DNA of 5,317 nucleotides from an uncultured Rhizobiaceae group bacterium (GTDB lineage Bacteria; Pseudomonadota; Alphaproteobacteria; Rhizobiales; Rhizobiaceae). The position numbers and the translations under genes were made by a program. Under the pieces are notes generated by a model. That model was not told the origin of the DNA and made no database searches. It saw only the letters and a list, made by a program, of their open reading frames with translations. The stretch lies in assembly GCA_905479965.1 (NCBI GenBank), contig CAJQOR010000054.1, positions 1-5,317 on the forward strand, read 5' to 3'. Position 1 is the first letter of the stretch. Each line of letters begins with the position of its first letter. Of this stretch, positions 1 through 5,317 are shown piece after piece.

Positions 1-265
1 CAAAGCACCAAACTGCACAGTCTCATCAACATAAACATCAAAGGTCGTAATGCGTCCGGTGATTTTGTCGATACCTGAAAATACGGCCACGGGATTTGTC
101 AGCCGTTCAGCCGAAATGCTTGGAATAAGCTTGCTGCTTATTCCAAGCATTTCGGCTGAACGGCTGACAAATCCCGTGGCCGTATTTTCAGGTATCGACA
201 AAATCACCGGACGCATTACGACCTTTGATGTTTATGTTGATGAGACTGTGCAGTTTGGTGCTTTG
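1..265. repeat. Perfect 130-bp inverted repeat (fold-back palindrome) at the window edge
   Basis: Positions 1-130 are the reverse complement of 136-265, with a 5-nt loop (TTGCT, 131-135). I checked the pairing at the centre (GCTTGGAATAAGC at 118-130 with GCTTATTCCAAGC at 136-148) and at the outer end (CAAAGCACCA at 1-10 with TGGTGCTTTG at 256-265), and saw no mismatch between. The left arm reaches base 1, so the repeat may continue outside the window. The right arm continues smoothly into the DUF2155 gene, while the left arm is an antisense copy of it. Long perfect palindromes with tiny loops are unstable in bacteria, and the junction interrupts a signal peptide. I therefore infer a fold-back artefact at a contig end (template switching or assembly) rather than a biological repeat. 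A genuine recent inverted duplication is the alternative. Confidence 0.93.
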
Positions 266-487
266 CAAGTGACACCGCGTGTTTGTTACACCCGCGATGA
301 AACCGAAGCTCCGAAAACCACGACTTTTGTTGAAGTTGATGAAATTACGCTTGATCGAAAAATCCGACGTATATTCTCCGGTTGGATGTTTGCAGATTCG
401 CCTGGATTAAACGCTGTCGACCATGCTGTTTATGACGTCTGGCTCGATGGTTGTAAGCAATCCTCAGATATTCCAGCGCCAAGTTGA
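50..487 (+). CDS. DUF2155 domain-containing protein, predicted exported; 5' end replaced by the fold-back
   Basis: The reading frame is open from 50 to a TGA at 485-487 (145 codons), but only the part from about 131 onward is credible. Residues 1-27 are read from the antisense left arm of the palindrome and should not be trusted. An in-frame ATG at 116 also lies in that arm. From residue 28 the protein shows the end of a hydrophobic signal peptide (LLLIPSISA, likely cleaved before ERL). The DUF2155 body follows: NPVAVFSGIDKITGR (41-55), TFDVYVDETVQFGALQV (58-74), two cysteines (C79 and C135) that could form a disulfide, and GWMFADSPGLNA (111-122) followed by VYDVWLDGCK. This family is typical of Alphaproteobacteria. 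Its members are short periplasmic or envelope proteins of unknown function, often encoded near aat and a NADH dehydrogenase accessory gene, though neither is in this window. The true N-terminus lies outside the window or has been lost. Family assignment is confident; the start is not. Confidence 0.8.
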   Translation: MRPVILSIPENTATGFVSRSAEMLGISLLLIPSISAERLTNPVAVFSGIDKITGRITTFDVYVDETVQFGALQVTPRVCYTRDETEAPKTTTFVEVDEITLDRKIRRIFSGWMFADSPGLNAVDHAVYDVWLDGCKQSSDIPAPS

Positions 488-652
488 ATTCAGCGATTAT
501 CCTTTAATTTTAATATATACATTGCGCAGGTGAGACCGGATGAAATCATCAGTGATTTCTATGCTTTCGGGTGTGTTTAATCTTCACTTTGTTGAAGAAT
601 TTAGGTTTGTTGGGGCGCCAACTGCGATTTTGAGGCGATGATCGTATAATTC

Positions 653-754
653 TGAAAATATTTGCTGACTATTTGACCATATTTTCGTAATTAAATGAAT
701 ATTTTCAATTATTTAAAATTGTTATGGTATGATTGTAATTTTCTATTGAAAATA
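653..754. promoter_or_regulatory. Cluster of four GAAAATA-type motifs, possible operator sites
   Basis: TGAAAATATT at 653-662 has an exact reverse complement, AATATTTTCA, at 698-707. The same core recurs as ATATTTTC at 679-686 and as TGAAAATA at 747-754. The orientations are thus +, -, -, +. The two minus-oriented copies of TATTTTC start 20 bp apart (680 and 700), close to two helical turns. The cluster surrounds the candidate -10 element and lies just upstream of the riboswitch, a position that would suit a transcription factor controlling the gcv operon. No regulator is identified, and AT-rich DNA produces such words by chance, so the function is inference. Confidence 0.25.
725..733 (+). 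promoter_or_regulatory. Candidate extended -10 promoter element for the gcv transcript
   Basis: TGGTATGAT at 725-733 fits an extended -10 pattern (TG, one base, then a hexamer matching TATAAT at five of six positions). A transcript starting near 740 would contain the whole riboswitch, including the leader strand at 775-779, and would have a 5' leader of about 260 nt before gcvT. No good -35 hexamer is visible at the usual distance; the TTGACC at 673-678 is too far upstream to pair with it. TTGAAA at 746-751 with a weak downstream hexamer is a poorer alternative. This is position and pattern only. Confidence 0.25.
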
Positions 755-774
755 CTAAAAAAATCGCGTAATTC

Positions 775-860
775 TTAATCAGAAAACGGGAGACGCTGAT
801 TTTTAATCAGGGCCGAAGGAGCAACCGCCTCGGAAACTCTCAGGCACAACGGACCGTTTT
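775..860 (+). promoter_or_regulatory. Glycine riboswitch, aptamer 1 (with leader strand)
   Basis: This is the first of two glycine-binding aptamers in the 5' leader of gcvT. P1 is AAAACGG (783-789) paired with CCGTTTT (854-860). Inside it are the conserved glycine-aptamer strings GGGAGAC (788-794), GGCCGAAGGAGCAA (811-824), GGAAACTCTCAGGCA (832-846) and GGACCG (851-856). CTGAT/ATCAG (796-800 with 806-810) forms the variable hairpin. Upstream, TTAAT at 775-779 can pair with ATTAA at 867-871 in the linker between the aptamers. That would form the extra leader-linker helix known to stabilise tandem glycine riboswitches. In bacteria these RNAs usually switch gcv operons on when glycine is abundant. 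Its place directly before gcvTHP fits that role; the direction of control is inferred from the family. Confidence 0.93.
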
Positions 861-871
861 TAAAAAATTAA

Positions 872-930
872 CTCTGGAGAGTGGCAATTTGCCCGCCGAA
901 GGGATAGCGATCTCAGGCATCAGGACAGAG
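872..930 (+). promoter_or_regulatory. Glycine riboswitch, aptamer 2
   Basis: The second aptamer of the tandem pair is separated from the first by an A-rich linker (861-871). It has a short P1 of CTCT (872-875) with AGAG (927-930). The conserved core reads GGAGAG (876-881), CGCCGAAGGGATA (894-906), TCTCAGGCA (911-919) and GGACAGAG (923-930). The GAAGGGATA variant here, against GAAGGAGCAA in aptamer 1, is the usual difference between the second and first aptamers. Being nearest to gcvT, its P1 is the element most likely to communicate ligand binding to the ribosome binding site at 993-997. Confidence 0.92.
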
Positions 931-933
931 GAG

Positions 934-986
934 GCATCTTTGTAAAACCATATGGGTTTTGCACAAAAGGTGCTGATTATTTCAGC
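934..986 (+). promoter_or_regulatory. Putative riboswitch expression platform: hairpins before the gcvT ribosome binding site
   Basis: Between aptamer 2 and gcvT the RNA can fold TGTAAAACC (941-949) against GGTTTTGCA (955-963), with one T-G wobble and a 5-nt loop. An outer helix, GCATC (934-938) with GGTGC (969-973), can extend this into one imperfect hairpin spanning 934-973. A second small hairpin, GCTGA/TCAGC (972-976 with 982-986), overlaps the base of the first and ends just before the Shine-Dalgarno AGAGG (993-997). No hairpin is followed by a convincing U-run (the nearest is TGATTATTT), so a classic intrinsic terminator is not supported. Control at translation initiation is more plausible. 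The folding is by eye, with no energy calculation. Confidence 0.4.
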
Positions 987-1003
987 CGGAATAGAGGAAT
1001 AAG

Positions 1004-2134
1004 ATGGCTGATTTGTTGAAAACCCCTTTATATGATTTCCACGTTGAATGTGGAGCTAAACTTGTTCCGTTTGCGGGGTATGAAATGCCCGTGCAATATC
1101 CTCTTGGTGTGATGAACGAGCATAAACATTGCCGAACGAATGCGGGCTTGTTTGACGTCAGCCATATGGGGCAGGTTTTAATCAAACCAAAATCAGGTGA
1201 CATCGAAGATGCATGTCTGGCACTTGAAAAACTTGTTCCCATGGATATTTACGCACTCAAGCCAGGTCGCCAACGTTATGCATTTTTTACCAATGATAAT
1301 GGCGGAATTCTTGATGATTTGATGATTGCAAATCGTGGAGATCATTTGTTCCTGGTGGTCAACGCTGCATGTAAAGATGCTGATATCGCGCATATGCGCA
1401 AATATCTTAGTGAGACATGCGATATTTCAGTCATTGAAGATCGTGCATTGGTGGCCTTACAAGGCCCAGACGCTGAGAAAGTATTATCCTCCTTTATTCC
1501 TAGCATGGCTGATCTTAAATTTATGGATGTGGTTATTGTCGATTTTGAGGGCATTGAGCTTTGGGTTTCGCGATCGGGCTATACTGGAGAAGATGGCTAC
1601 GAGATTTCTATTCCATCTGATGGCGCCTCGGCGTTTGTATCTAAACTTGCGACCAATGAACGAGTTGAACCTATTGGTCTTGGTGCACGTGATAGCTTGC
1701 GCCTTGAAGGCGGGCTTTGCCTTTATGGCAATGATATTGATGAGAGCACGACACCTGTTGAGGCTGCGCTAACTTGGGCAATCCAAAAAGCAAGACGCGC
1801 AGGTGGCGCAAGGGAAGGTGGCTTCCCAGGAGCTGATGCAATCCTAGCCCAATTTGAAAATGGTGCGGGCAGAAAACGCGTTGGTTTCCTGCCAGAAGGT
1901 CGCGCGCCGATGCGCGCAGGGACAAAGCTATTTGTTTCGGAAACATCAAGCGACGAAATTGGTCAGATTACATCAGGCGGCTTTGGGCCATCGGTGAATA
2001 GTCCTGTTTCAATGGGCTATATTACAACAGAATTTAGCAGTGAAGGCACAAAGGTGTTTGCAGAAGTGCGCGGTAAACGCCTGCCAGCAACAATTGCCAA
2101 AATGCCATTCATTGTAGCAAACTTTAAAAGATAA
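1004..2134 (+). CDS. gcvT: Aminomethyltransferase, glycine cleavage system T protein
   Basis: GcvT takes the aminomethyl group carried on lipoylated GcvH and transfers the carbon to tetrahydrofolate. The products are 5,10-methylenetetrahydrofolate, ammonia and dihydrolipoyl-GcvH, made in the cytoplasm. The protein has 376 residues, the normal length for the family. Motifs in order: FAGYEMPVQYP (23-33), DVSHMGQ (51-57), NDNGGILDDL (97-106) with the folate-site aspartate at D104, LQGPDA (152-157), SGYTGEDGYEIS (191-202), GLGARDSLRLEGGLCLYGND (225-244), and the C-terminal barrel with TSGGFGPS (323-330) and SMGYI (336-340). The stretch ARRAGGAREGGFPGA (263-277) is of the alphaproteobacterial type. 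The ATG at 1004 is supported by AGAGG at 993-997 with a 6-nt spacer and by the family's usual N-terminus. It is the first gene of the gcvTHP operon and lies behind the tandem glycine riboswitch, so glycine probably controls it. No damage is seen. Confidence 0.97.
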   Translation: MADLLKTPLYDFHVECGAKLVPFAGYEMPVQYPLGVMNEHKHCRTNAGLFDVSHMGQVLIKPKSGDIEDACLALEKLVPMDIYALKPGRQRYAFFTNDNGGILDDLMIANRGDHLFLVVNAACKDADIAHMRKYLSETCDISVIEDRALVALQGPDAEKVLSSFIPSMADLKFMDVVIVDFEGIELWVSRSGYTGEDGYEISIPSDGASAFVSKLATNERVEPIGLGARDSLRLEGGLCLYGNDIDESTTPVEAALTWAIQKARRAGGAREGGFPGADAILAQFENGAGRKRVGFLPEGRAPMRAGTKLFVSETSSDEIGQITSGGFGPSVNSPVSMGYITTEFSSEGTKVFAEVRGKRLPATIAKMPFIVANFKR

Positions 2135-2149
2135 ACGAAGGAGAGAATT

Positions 2150-2509
2150 ATGAAATATACTGAAGAACACGAATGGCTAAAGCCTGAAGGTGATGTTGTG
2201 ATTGTGGGAATTACGCAGCATGCGGCTGATGCATTGGGCGAGTTGGTTTTTGTTGAGCTTCCAGATGTTGGCACCGAAGTTGAAAAAGGCGAAGAGATTG
2301 TTGTGATCGAAAGCGTGAAAGCTGCGTCCGATATTACCGCTCCTCTTGATGGTGAGATCACTGAAGTCAATCAAGCGATTGTCGATACGCCAACACTCGT
2401 CAACGAAGATCCAGCCGCGGCTGCTTGGTTTTTCAAAATGAAACTGAAAGATGCGAGCGAGATGGACGGATTGATGGACGAAGACGCTTATAAAGCGTTG
2501 ATCGACTAG
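2150..2509 (+). CDS. gcvH: Glycine cleavage system H protein (lipoyl carrier)
   Basis: GcvH is the small mobile carrier of the glycine cleavage system. Its lipoyl-lysine receives the aminomethyl group from GcvP, presents it to GcvT, and is then reoxidised by dihydrolipoamide dehydrogenase. The 119 residues form a single biotinyl/lipoyl-type domain of usual length. Key features are the N-terminal YTEEHEWL (3-10), the [21 protein letters not shown] region (about 19-39) and the lipoylation loop ESVKAASD (54-61), in which K57 is the lysine to be modified. The downstream [11 protein letters not shown] (65-75) and the NEDP turn followed by AWFFKM are also typical. The start codon follows gcvT by 15 nt and has a strong Shine-Dalgarno, GAAGGAG (2137-2143), with a 6-nt spacer, so the genes are almost certainly co-transcribed. 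The lipoate-attaching enzymes are not in the window. Nothing is abnormal. Confidence 0.97.
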   Translation: MKYTEEHEWLKPEGDVVIVGITQHAADALGELVFVELPDVGTEVEKGEEIVVIESVKAASDITAPLDGEITEVNQAIVDTPTLVNEDPAAAAWFFKMKLKDASEMDGLMDEDAYKALID

Positions 2510-2548
2510 TTAAAGCCAGCTGGACCCCAAAGATATCAAGGAATTGCA

Positions 2549-5317
2549 ATGAGTTACAATTTGACCGACTACCAACCTTATGATTTTGCCAATAGACGCC
2601 ATATTGGGCCTTCTCCCAAAGAGATGGAGGACATGCTCAAAGTTGTCGGCGCGTCATCATTGGACGATCTAACGGATCAAACGGTGCCTGCAAGTATTCG
2701 CCAATCAAAGGCGTTAACATCTCCAGCAATGTCTGAAAATGAATTGCTAGATTTCATGCGCAAGGTCAGCCGAATGAATATTGTTGTGACCTCTCTGATT
2801 GGGCAGGGATATCATAACACGTTTACACCGCCGGCAATTCAACGCAATATTTTGGAAAATCCAGCATGGTATACCGCTTATACGCCTTACCAGCCGGAGA
2901 TTTCGCAAGGTCGTCTTGAAGCTTTGCTGAATTTTCAAACAATGATGATTGATCTGACGGGTCTGGAAGTAGCAAACGCATCTTTGTTGGATGAATCAAC
3001 TGCTTGTGCTGAAGCCATGACCATGGCGCAGCGTGTTGCAAAATCAAAAGCCAAAGCATTTTTCATCGATGAAAACTGCCATCCGCAAAACATTGATGTG
3101 ATGCGCACACGCGCAGAACCTTTGGGTATTAAACTTATTATTGATAATCCTGAAAACCTTGATGCGACGCAAGTTTTTGGTGCGATTTTCCAATATCCTG
3201 GTACGCACGGGCATGTGTCAGATTTCACATCTAAAATGGATGAGTTGCATGCAGCAAAAGCCATTGGTGTGGTCTCAGCTGATCCTATGGCGCTCACACT
3301 GTTGAAGGAACCGGGTGCGATGGGTGCAGATATCGCCGTTGGTTCAACACAAAGATTTGGTGTGCCGCTTGGATATGGTGGTCCGCATGCGGCCTATATG
3401 GCAACGAAAGATGCCTTTAAGCGATCCATGCCAGGTCGAATTGTTGGTGTTTCGATCGATTCTCATGGCAACAAAGCCTATCGTTTAGCGCTACAAACAC
3501 GGGAGCAGCACATTCGGCGAGAAAAAGCGACTTCAAACGTATGTACGGCCCAAGCGTTACTCGCTGTTATGGCCTCCATGTATGGCGTGTTCCATGGTCC
3601 GGATGGGTTAAAGGCGATTGCTCAACGCATTCATTTAAAAGCTTCACGATTAGCAAAAGGGCTTCAAACACTTGGGTTTGAGATTGAGCCGGTAACATTT
3701 TTTGATACGATCACGGTAAATGTAGGTGGATTGCAAAGCGTTGTGATGAAATCTGCTCTGAATGAAGGTGTGAATTTACGCGCGGTTAGTTCCGATAAAA
3801 TTGGCATAACCGTTGATGAAATGACCAATGATGACACGTTAGAAGCTGTGTGGATGGCATTTGGTTTGGAAAGTAAAAACTTCCCAGCTAAAGCTGACTA
3901 TCAATTGCCTGCAGACATGGAACGTCAATCTGATTTTATGACGCATTCAATTTTCCACATGAACCGATCAGAAGCTGAGATGACGCGTTATATGCGCCGT
4001 CTTGCAGACCGTGATCTTGCGCTTGATCGCGCAATGATCCCGCTTGGGTCCTGCACGATGAAACTTAACTCAGCGGCTGAGATGATGCCGATCAGCTGGT
4101 CCGGTTTTGCCAATATTCATCCATTTGTGCCGCAAGAGCAAACGCGTGGCTATCAATTGATGGTCAAAGATCTATCTGACAAATTGTGTGAGATCACTGG
4201 ATATGACGGGATTTCCATGCAACCTAACTCTGGTGCGCAAGGTGAATATGCTGGTTTATTGGCCATTGCATCTTTTCATCGGTCAAATGATGAAGGGCAT
4301 CGCGATATTTGCCTCATTCCTATGTCTGCGCATGGTACCAATCCAGCCAGTGCGCAAATGGTGGGCTATAAAGTTGTTCCGGTGAAAAGTTCAGATAATG
4401 GCGATATTGACGTTGATGACTTTAGAGCAAAAGCGCAGCAACATGCCGCAAATCTTGCTGCATGTATGATTACTTATCCTTCAACGCACGGTGTGTTTGA
4501 AGAGCGTGTGCGTGAAATTTGCGATATAACGCATGAATTTGGCGGACAGGTTTATATGGATGGTGCAAATATGAATGCGATGGTTGGCGTTTCCCAACCC
4601 GGTGATATTGGTTCTGACGTATCGCATTTAAACTTGCATAAAACGTTTTGTATTCCGCACGGTGGCGGTGGTCCTGGCATGGGTCCAATCGGCGTTAAAA
4701 AGCATTTGATCCCGCATTTACCAGGGCACCATACGCAAGGGAGTAAAGGGGCTGTATCTGGCGCGCCTTTTGGTTCAACTAGCTTATTGCCAATATCTTG
4801 GGCCTATTGCTTGATGATGGGTGGCGAAGGTCTTACCCGCGCAACAAAGTTTGCGATTTTAAATGCGAACTACATCGCAAAGCGTTTGGAAGATGCCTAT
4901 CCTGTTCTTTATCGTGGACCGGGTGGTCGTATTGCCCATGAGTGCATCATTGATACACGTCCATTGGCTGAATTTGGTGTCAGCGTAGATGATGTTGCAA
5001 AACGTTTGATTGATTGCGGGTTTCATGCGCCAACAATGTCTTTCCCGGTTGCGGGCACATTGATGATTGAACCAACAGAATCAGAACCAAAAGCTGAACT
5101 TGATCGTTTTTGTGATGCAATGTTGGCTATACGTCAGGAAGCGCAAGATGTTGCCGATGGTAAATACCCAGTCGATAACAACCCGCTTTGCAATGCGCCA
5201 CACACAATGAGTGATTTGGTCGGCGAGTGGGATCGCCCATATTCAAGAGAGCAGGGGTGTTTTCCTCCAGGTGCGTTTAAAGTTGATAAATACTGGGCAC
5301 CGGTTAACCGGGTTGAC
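2549..5317 (+). CDS. gcvP: Glycine dehydrogenase (decarboxylating), P protein; 3' end cut by the window
   Basis: GcvP uses pyridoxal phosphate to decarboxylate glycine and attach the remaining aminomethyl group to the lipoyl arm of GcvH. I read 923 uninterrupted codons from the ATG at 2549 to the last base; only the extreme C-terminus, probably 10-30 residues, is missing. It is the long single-chain form, with both homologous halves fused. The N-terminal half starts with FANRRHIGP (13-21) and contains [13 protein letters not shown] (112-124) and [16 protein letters not shown] (265-280). The C-terminal half contains [10 protein letters not shown] (498-507), [12 protein letters not shown] (near 592-603), STHGVFEE (645-652), and [14 protein letters not shown] (697-710) with the PLP lysine at K698. 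The equivalent position in the N-terminal half is Q268, as expected for the non-catalytic half of this protein family. A Shine-Dalgarno AAGGA (2538-2542) lies 6 nt before the start, and the gap to gcvH is 39 nt, so it closes the operon gcvTHP as far as visible. Confidence 0.97.
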   Translation, partial: MSYNLTDYQPYDFANRRHIGPSPKEMEDMLKVVGASSLDDLTDQTVPASIRQSKALTSPAMSENELLDFMRKVSRMNIVVTSLIGQGYHNTFTPPAIQRNILENPAWYTAYTPYQPEISQGRLEALLNFQTMMIDLTGLEVANASLLDESTACAEAMTMAQRVAKSKAKAFFIDENCHPQNIDVMRTRAEPLGIKLIIDNPENLDATQVFGAIFQYPGTHGHVSDFTSKMDELHAAKAIGVVSADPMALTLLKEPGAMGADIAVGSTQRFGVPLGYGGPHAAYMATKDAFKRSMPGRIVGVSIDSHGNKAYRLALQTREQHIRREKATSNVCTAQALLAVMASMYGVFHGPDGLKAIAQRIHLKASRLAKGLQTLGFEIEPVTFFDTITVNVGGLQSVVMKSALNEGVNLRAVSSDKIGITVDEMTNDDTLEAVWMAFGLESKNFPAKADYQLPADMERQSDFMTHSIFHMNRSEAEMTRYMRRLADRDLALDRAMIPLGSCTMKLNSAAEMMPISWSGFANIHPFVPQEQTRGYQLMVKDLSDKLCEITGYDGISMQPNSGAQGEYAGLLAIASFHRSNDEGHRDICLIPMSAHGTNPASAQMVGYKVVPVKSSDNGDIDVDDFRAKAQQHAANLAACMITYPSTHGVFEERVREICDITHEFGGQVYMDGANMNAMVGVSQPGDIGSDVSHLNLHKTFCIPHGGGGPGMGPIGVKKHLIPHLPGHHTQGSKGAVSGAPFGSTSLLPISWAYCLMMGGEGLTRATKFAILNANYIAKRLEDAYPVLYRGPGGRIAHECIIDTRPLAEFGVSVDDVAKRLIDCGFHAPTMSFPVAGTLMIEPTESEPKAELDRFCDAMLAIRQEAQDVADGKYPVDNNPLCNAPHTMSDLVGEWDRPYSREQGCFPPGAFKVDKYWAPVNRVD

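Larger units (their letters stand above)
488..774. other. Intergenic region between the DUF2155 gene and the glycine riboswitch
   Basis: No gene is recognisable in these 287 bases on either strand. The first part has mixed composition and contains two small hairpins: GAAATCA/TGATTTC at 542-559, and TCTTCA/TGAAGA at 581-598. Neither is followed by a clear run of T, so I do not call a terminator for the DUF2155 gene. One tiny reading frame at 540-641 (33 codons, with AGGTGAG at 528-534) resembles nothing I know. From about 640 the DNA is very AT-rich, as expected for the promoter region of the downstream operon. It carries repeated GAAAATA-type sequences and a possible -10 element, listed separately. 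Confidence 0.7.

Noticed and set aside
127..132. AAGCTT (HindIII site) near the palindrome centre as a cloning or ligation junction
   Set aside because: A HindIII self-ligation would centre the palindrome inside AAGCTT (between 129 and 130), but the symmetry centre is at 133 and the arms stop pairing at 130/136.
265..274. Left arm minus strand (130 down to 1) as a second, divergent DUF2155 gene
   Set aside because: It is identical to the right arm, has no start of its own and probably reflects the fold-back artefact, so it is described under the repeat and not counted as a gene.
542..559. Hairpin GAAATCA/TGATTTC as a terminator for the DUF2155 gene
   Set aside because: The stem is AT-rich and the following bases (TATGCTTTCGGG) are not a U-tract.
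927..945. AGAGGAGG followed by TTG TAA as a minimal start-stop reading frame
   Set aside because: AGAGGAGG overlaps the conserved 3' P1 strand of glycine aptamer 2, which explains its presence; a TTG-stop pair is weak evidence for translation.
1326..1772. 148-codon + strand reading frame overlapping gcvT
   Set aside because: It is an out-of-frame shadow wholly inside gcvT, rich in L, W and C without family resemblance, while gcvT is unmistakable.
2017..2370. 117-codon minus-strand reading frame opposite gcvT and gcvH
   Set aside because: It is an antisense shadow of two well-conserved genes; its serine/threonine-rich composition is typical of reverse-complemented coding DNA.
2935..3297. 120-codon minus-strand reading frame opposite gcvP
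   Set aside because: It is antisense to the conserved N-terminal half of GcvP and has no recognisable domain or ribosome binding site context.
4188..4385. 65-codon + strand reading frame within gcvP
   Set aside because: It is an out-of-frame shadow of gcvP, whose own frame is uninterrupted from 2549 to the window end.

Overview
The window is an ordinary bacterial glycine-cleavage locus preceded by a severed gene and a suspicious fold-back palindrome. The protein sequences (DUF2155 protein, GcvT, GcvH, single-chain GcvP) look most like those of Alphaproteobacteria, probably Hyphomicrobiales (Rhizobiales). The base composition is moderate and the non-coding DNA is AT-rich, lower in GC than most soil rhizobia, which would suit a marine or otherwise GC-reduced member. 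This placement rests on recognising protein families by eye, not on a search.

Layout. Positions 1-265 form a perfect inverted repeat: two 130-bp arms around a 5-nt loop, running to the left edge of the window. The right arm is the start of a DUF2155-family gene ending at 487. The left arm is a reverse-complement copy of the same stretch, and the junction cuts the gene inside its signal peptide. A sequencing, amplification or assembly fold-back at a contig end is the most likely cause. Positions 488-782 hold no recognisable gene. This stretch becomes very AT-rich and carries four copies of a GAAAATA-type motif and a possible extended -10 promoter.

Positions 775-930 are a tandem glycine riboswitch with two aptamers in series and a leader-linker pairing. 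It is followed by a hairpin-rich stretch leading to the ribosome binding site of gcvT. The operon gcvT (1004-2134), gcvH (2150-2509) and gcvP (2549 to the right edge) follows on the + strand with short gaps of 15 and 39 nt, each containing a Shine-Dalgarno sequence. gcvP is open to the last base and lacks only its extreme C-terminus.

How it works. GcvP decarboxylates glycine and loads the aminomethyl group on the lipoyl arm of GcvH. GcvT transfers the one-carbon unit to tetrahydrofolate and releases ammonia. The fourth component, dihydrolipoamide dehydrogenase, is not in the window. The riboswitch would sense glycine and adjust expression of the operon that degrades it. I found no previously undescribed system. 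The items most worth a second look are the palindrome, the repeated motif upstream of the riboswitch, and the uncertain expression platform, including a 16-codon upstream reading frame that ends one base before gcvT.
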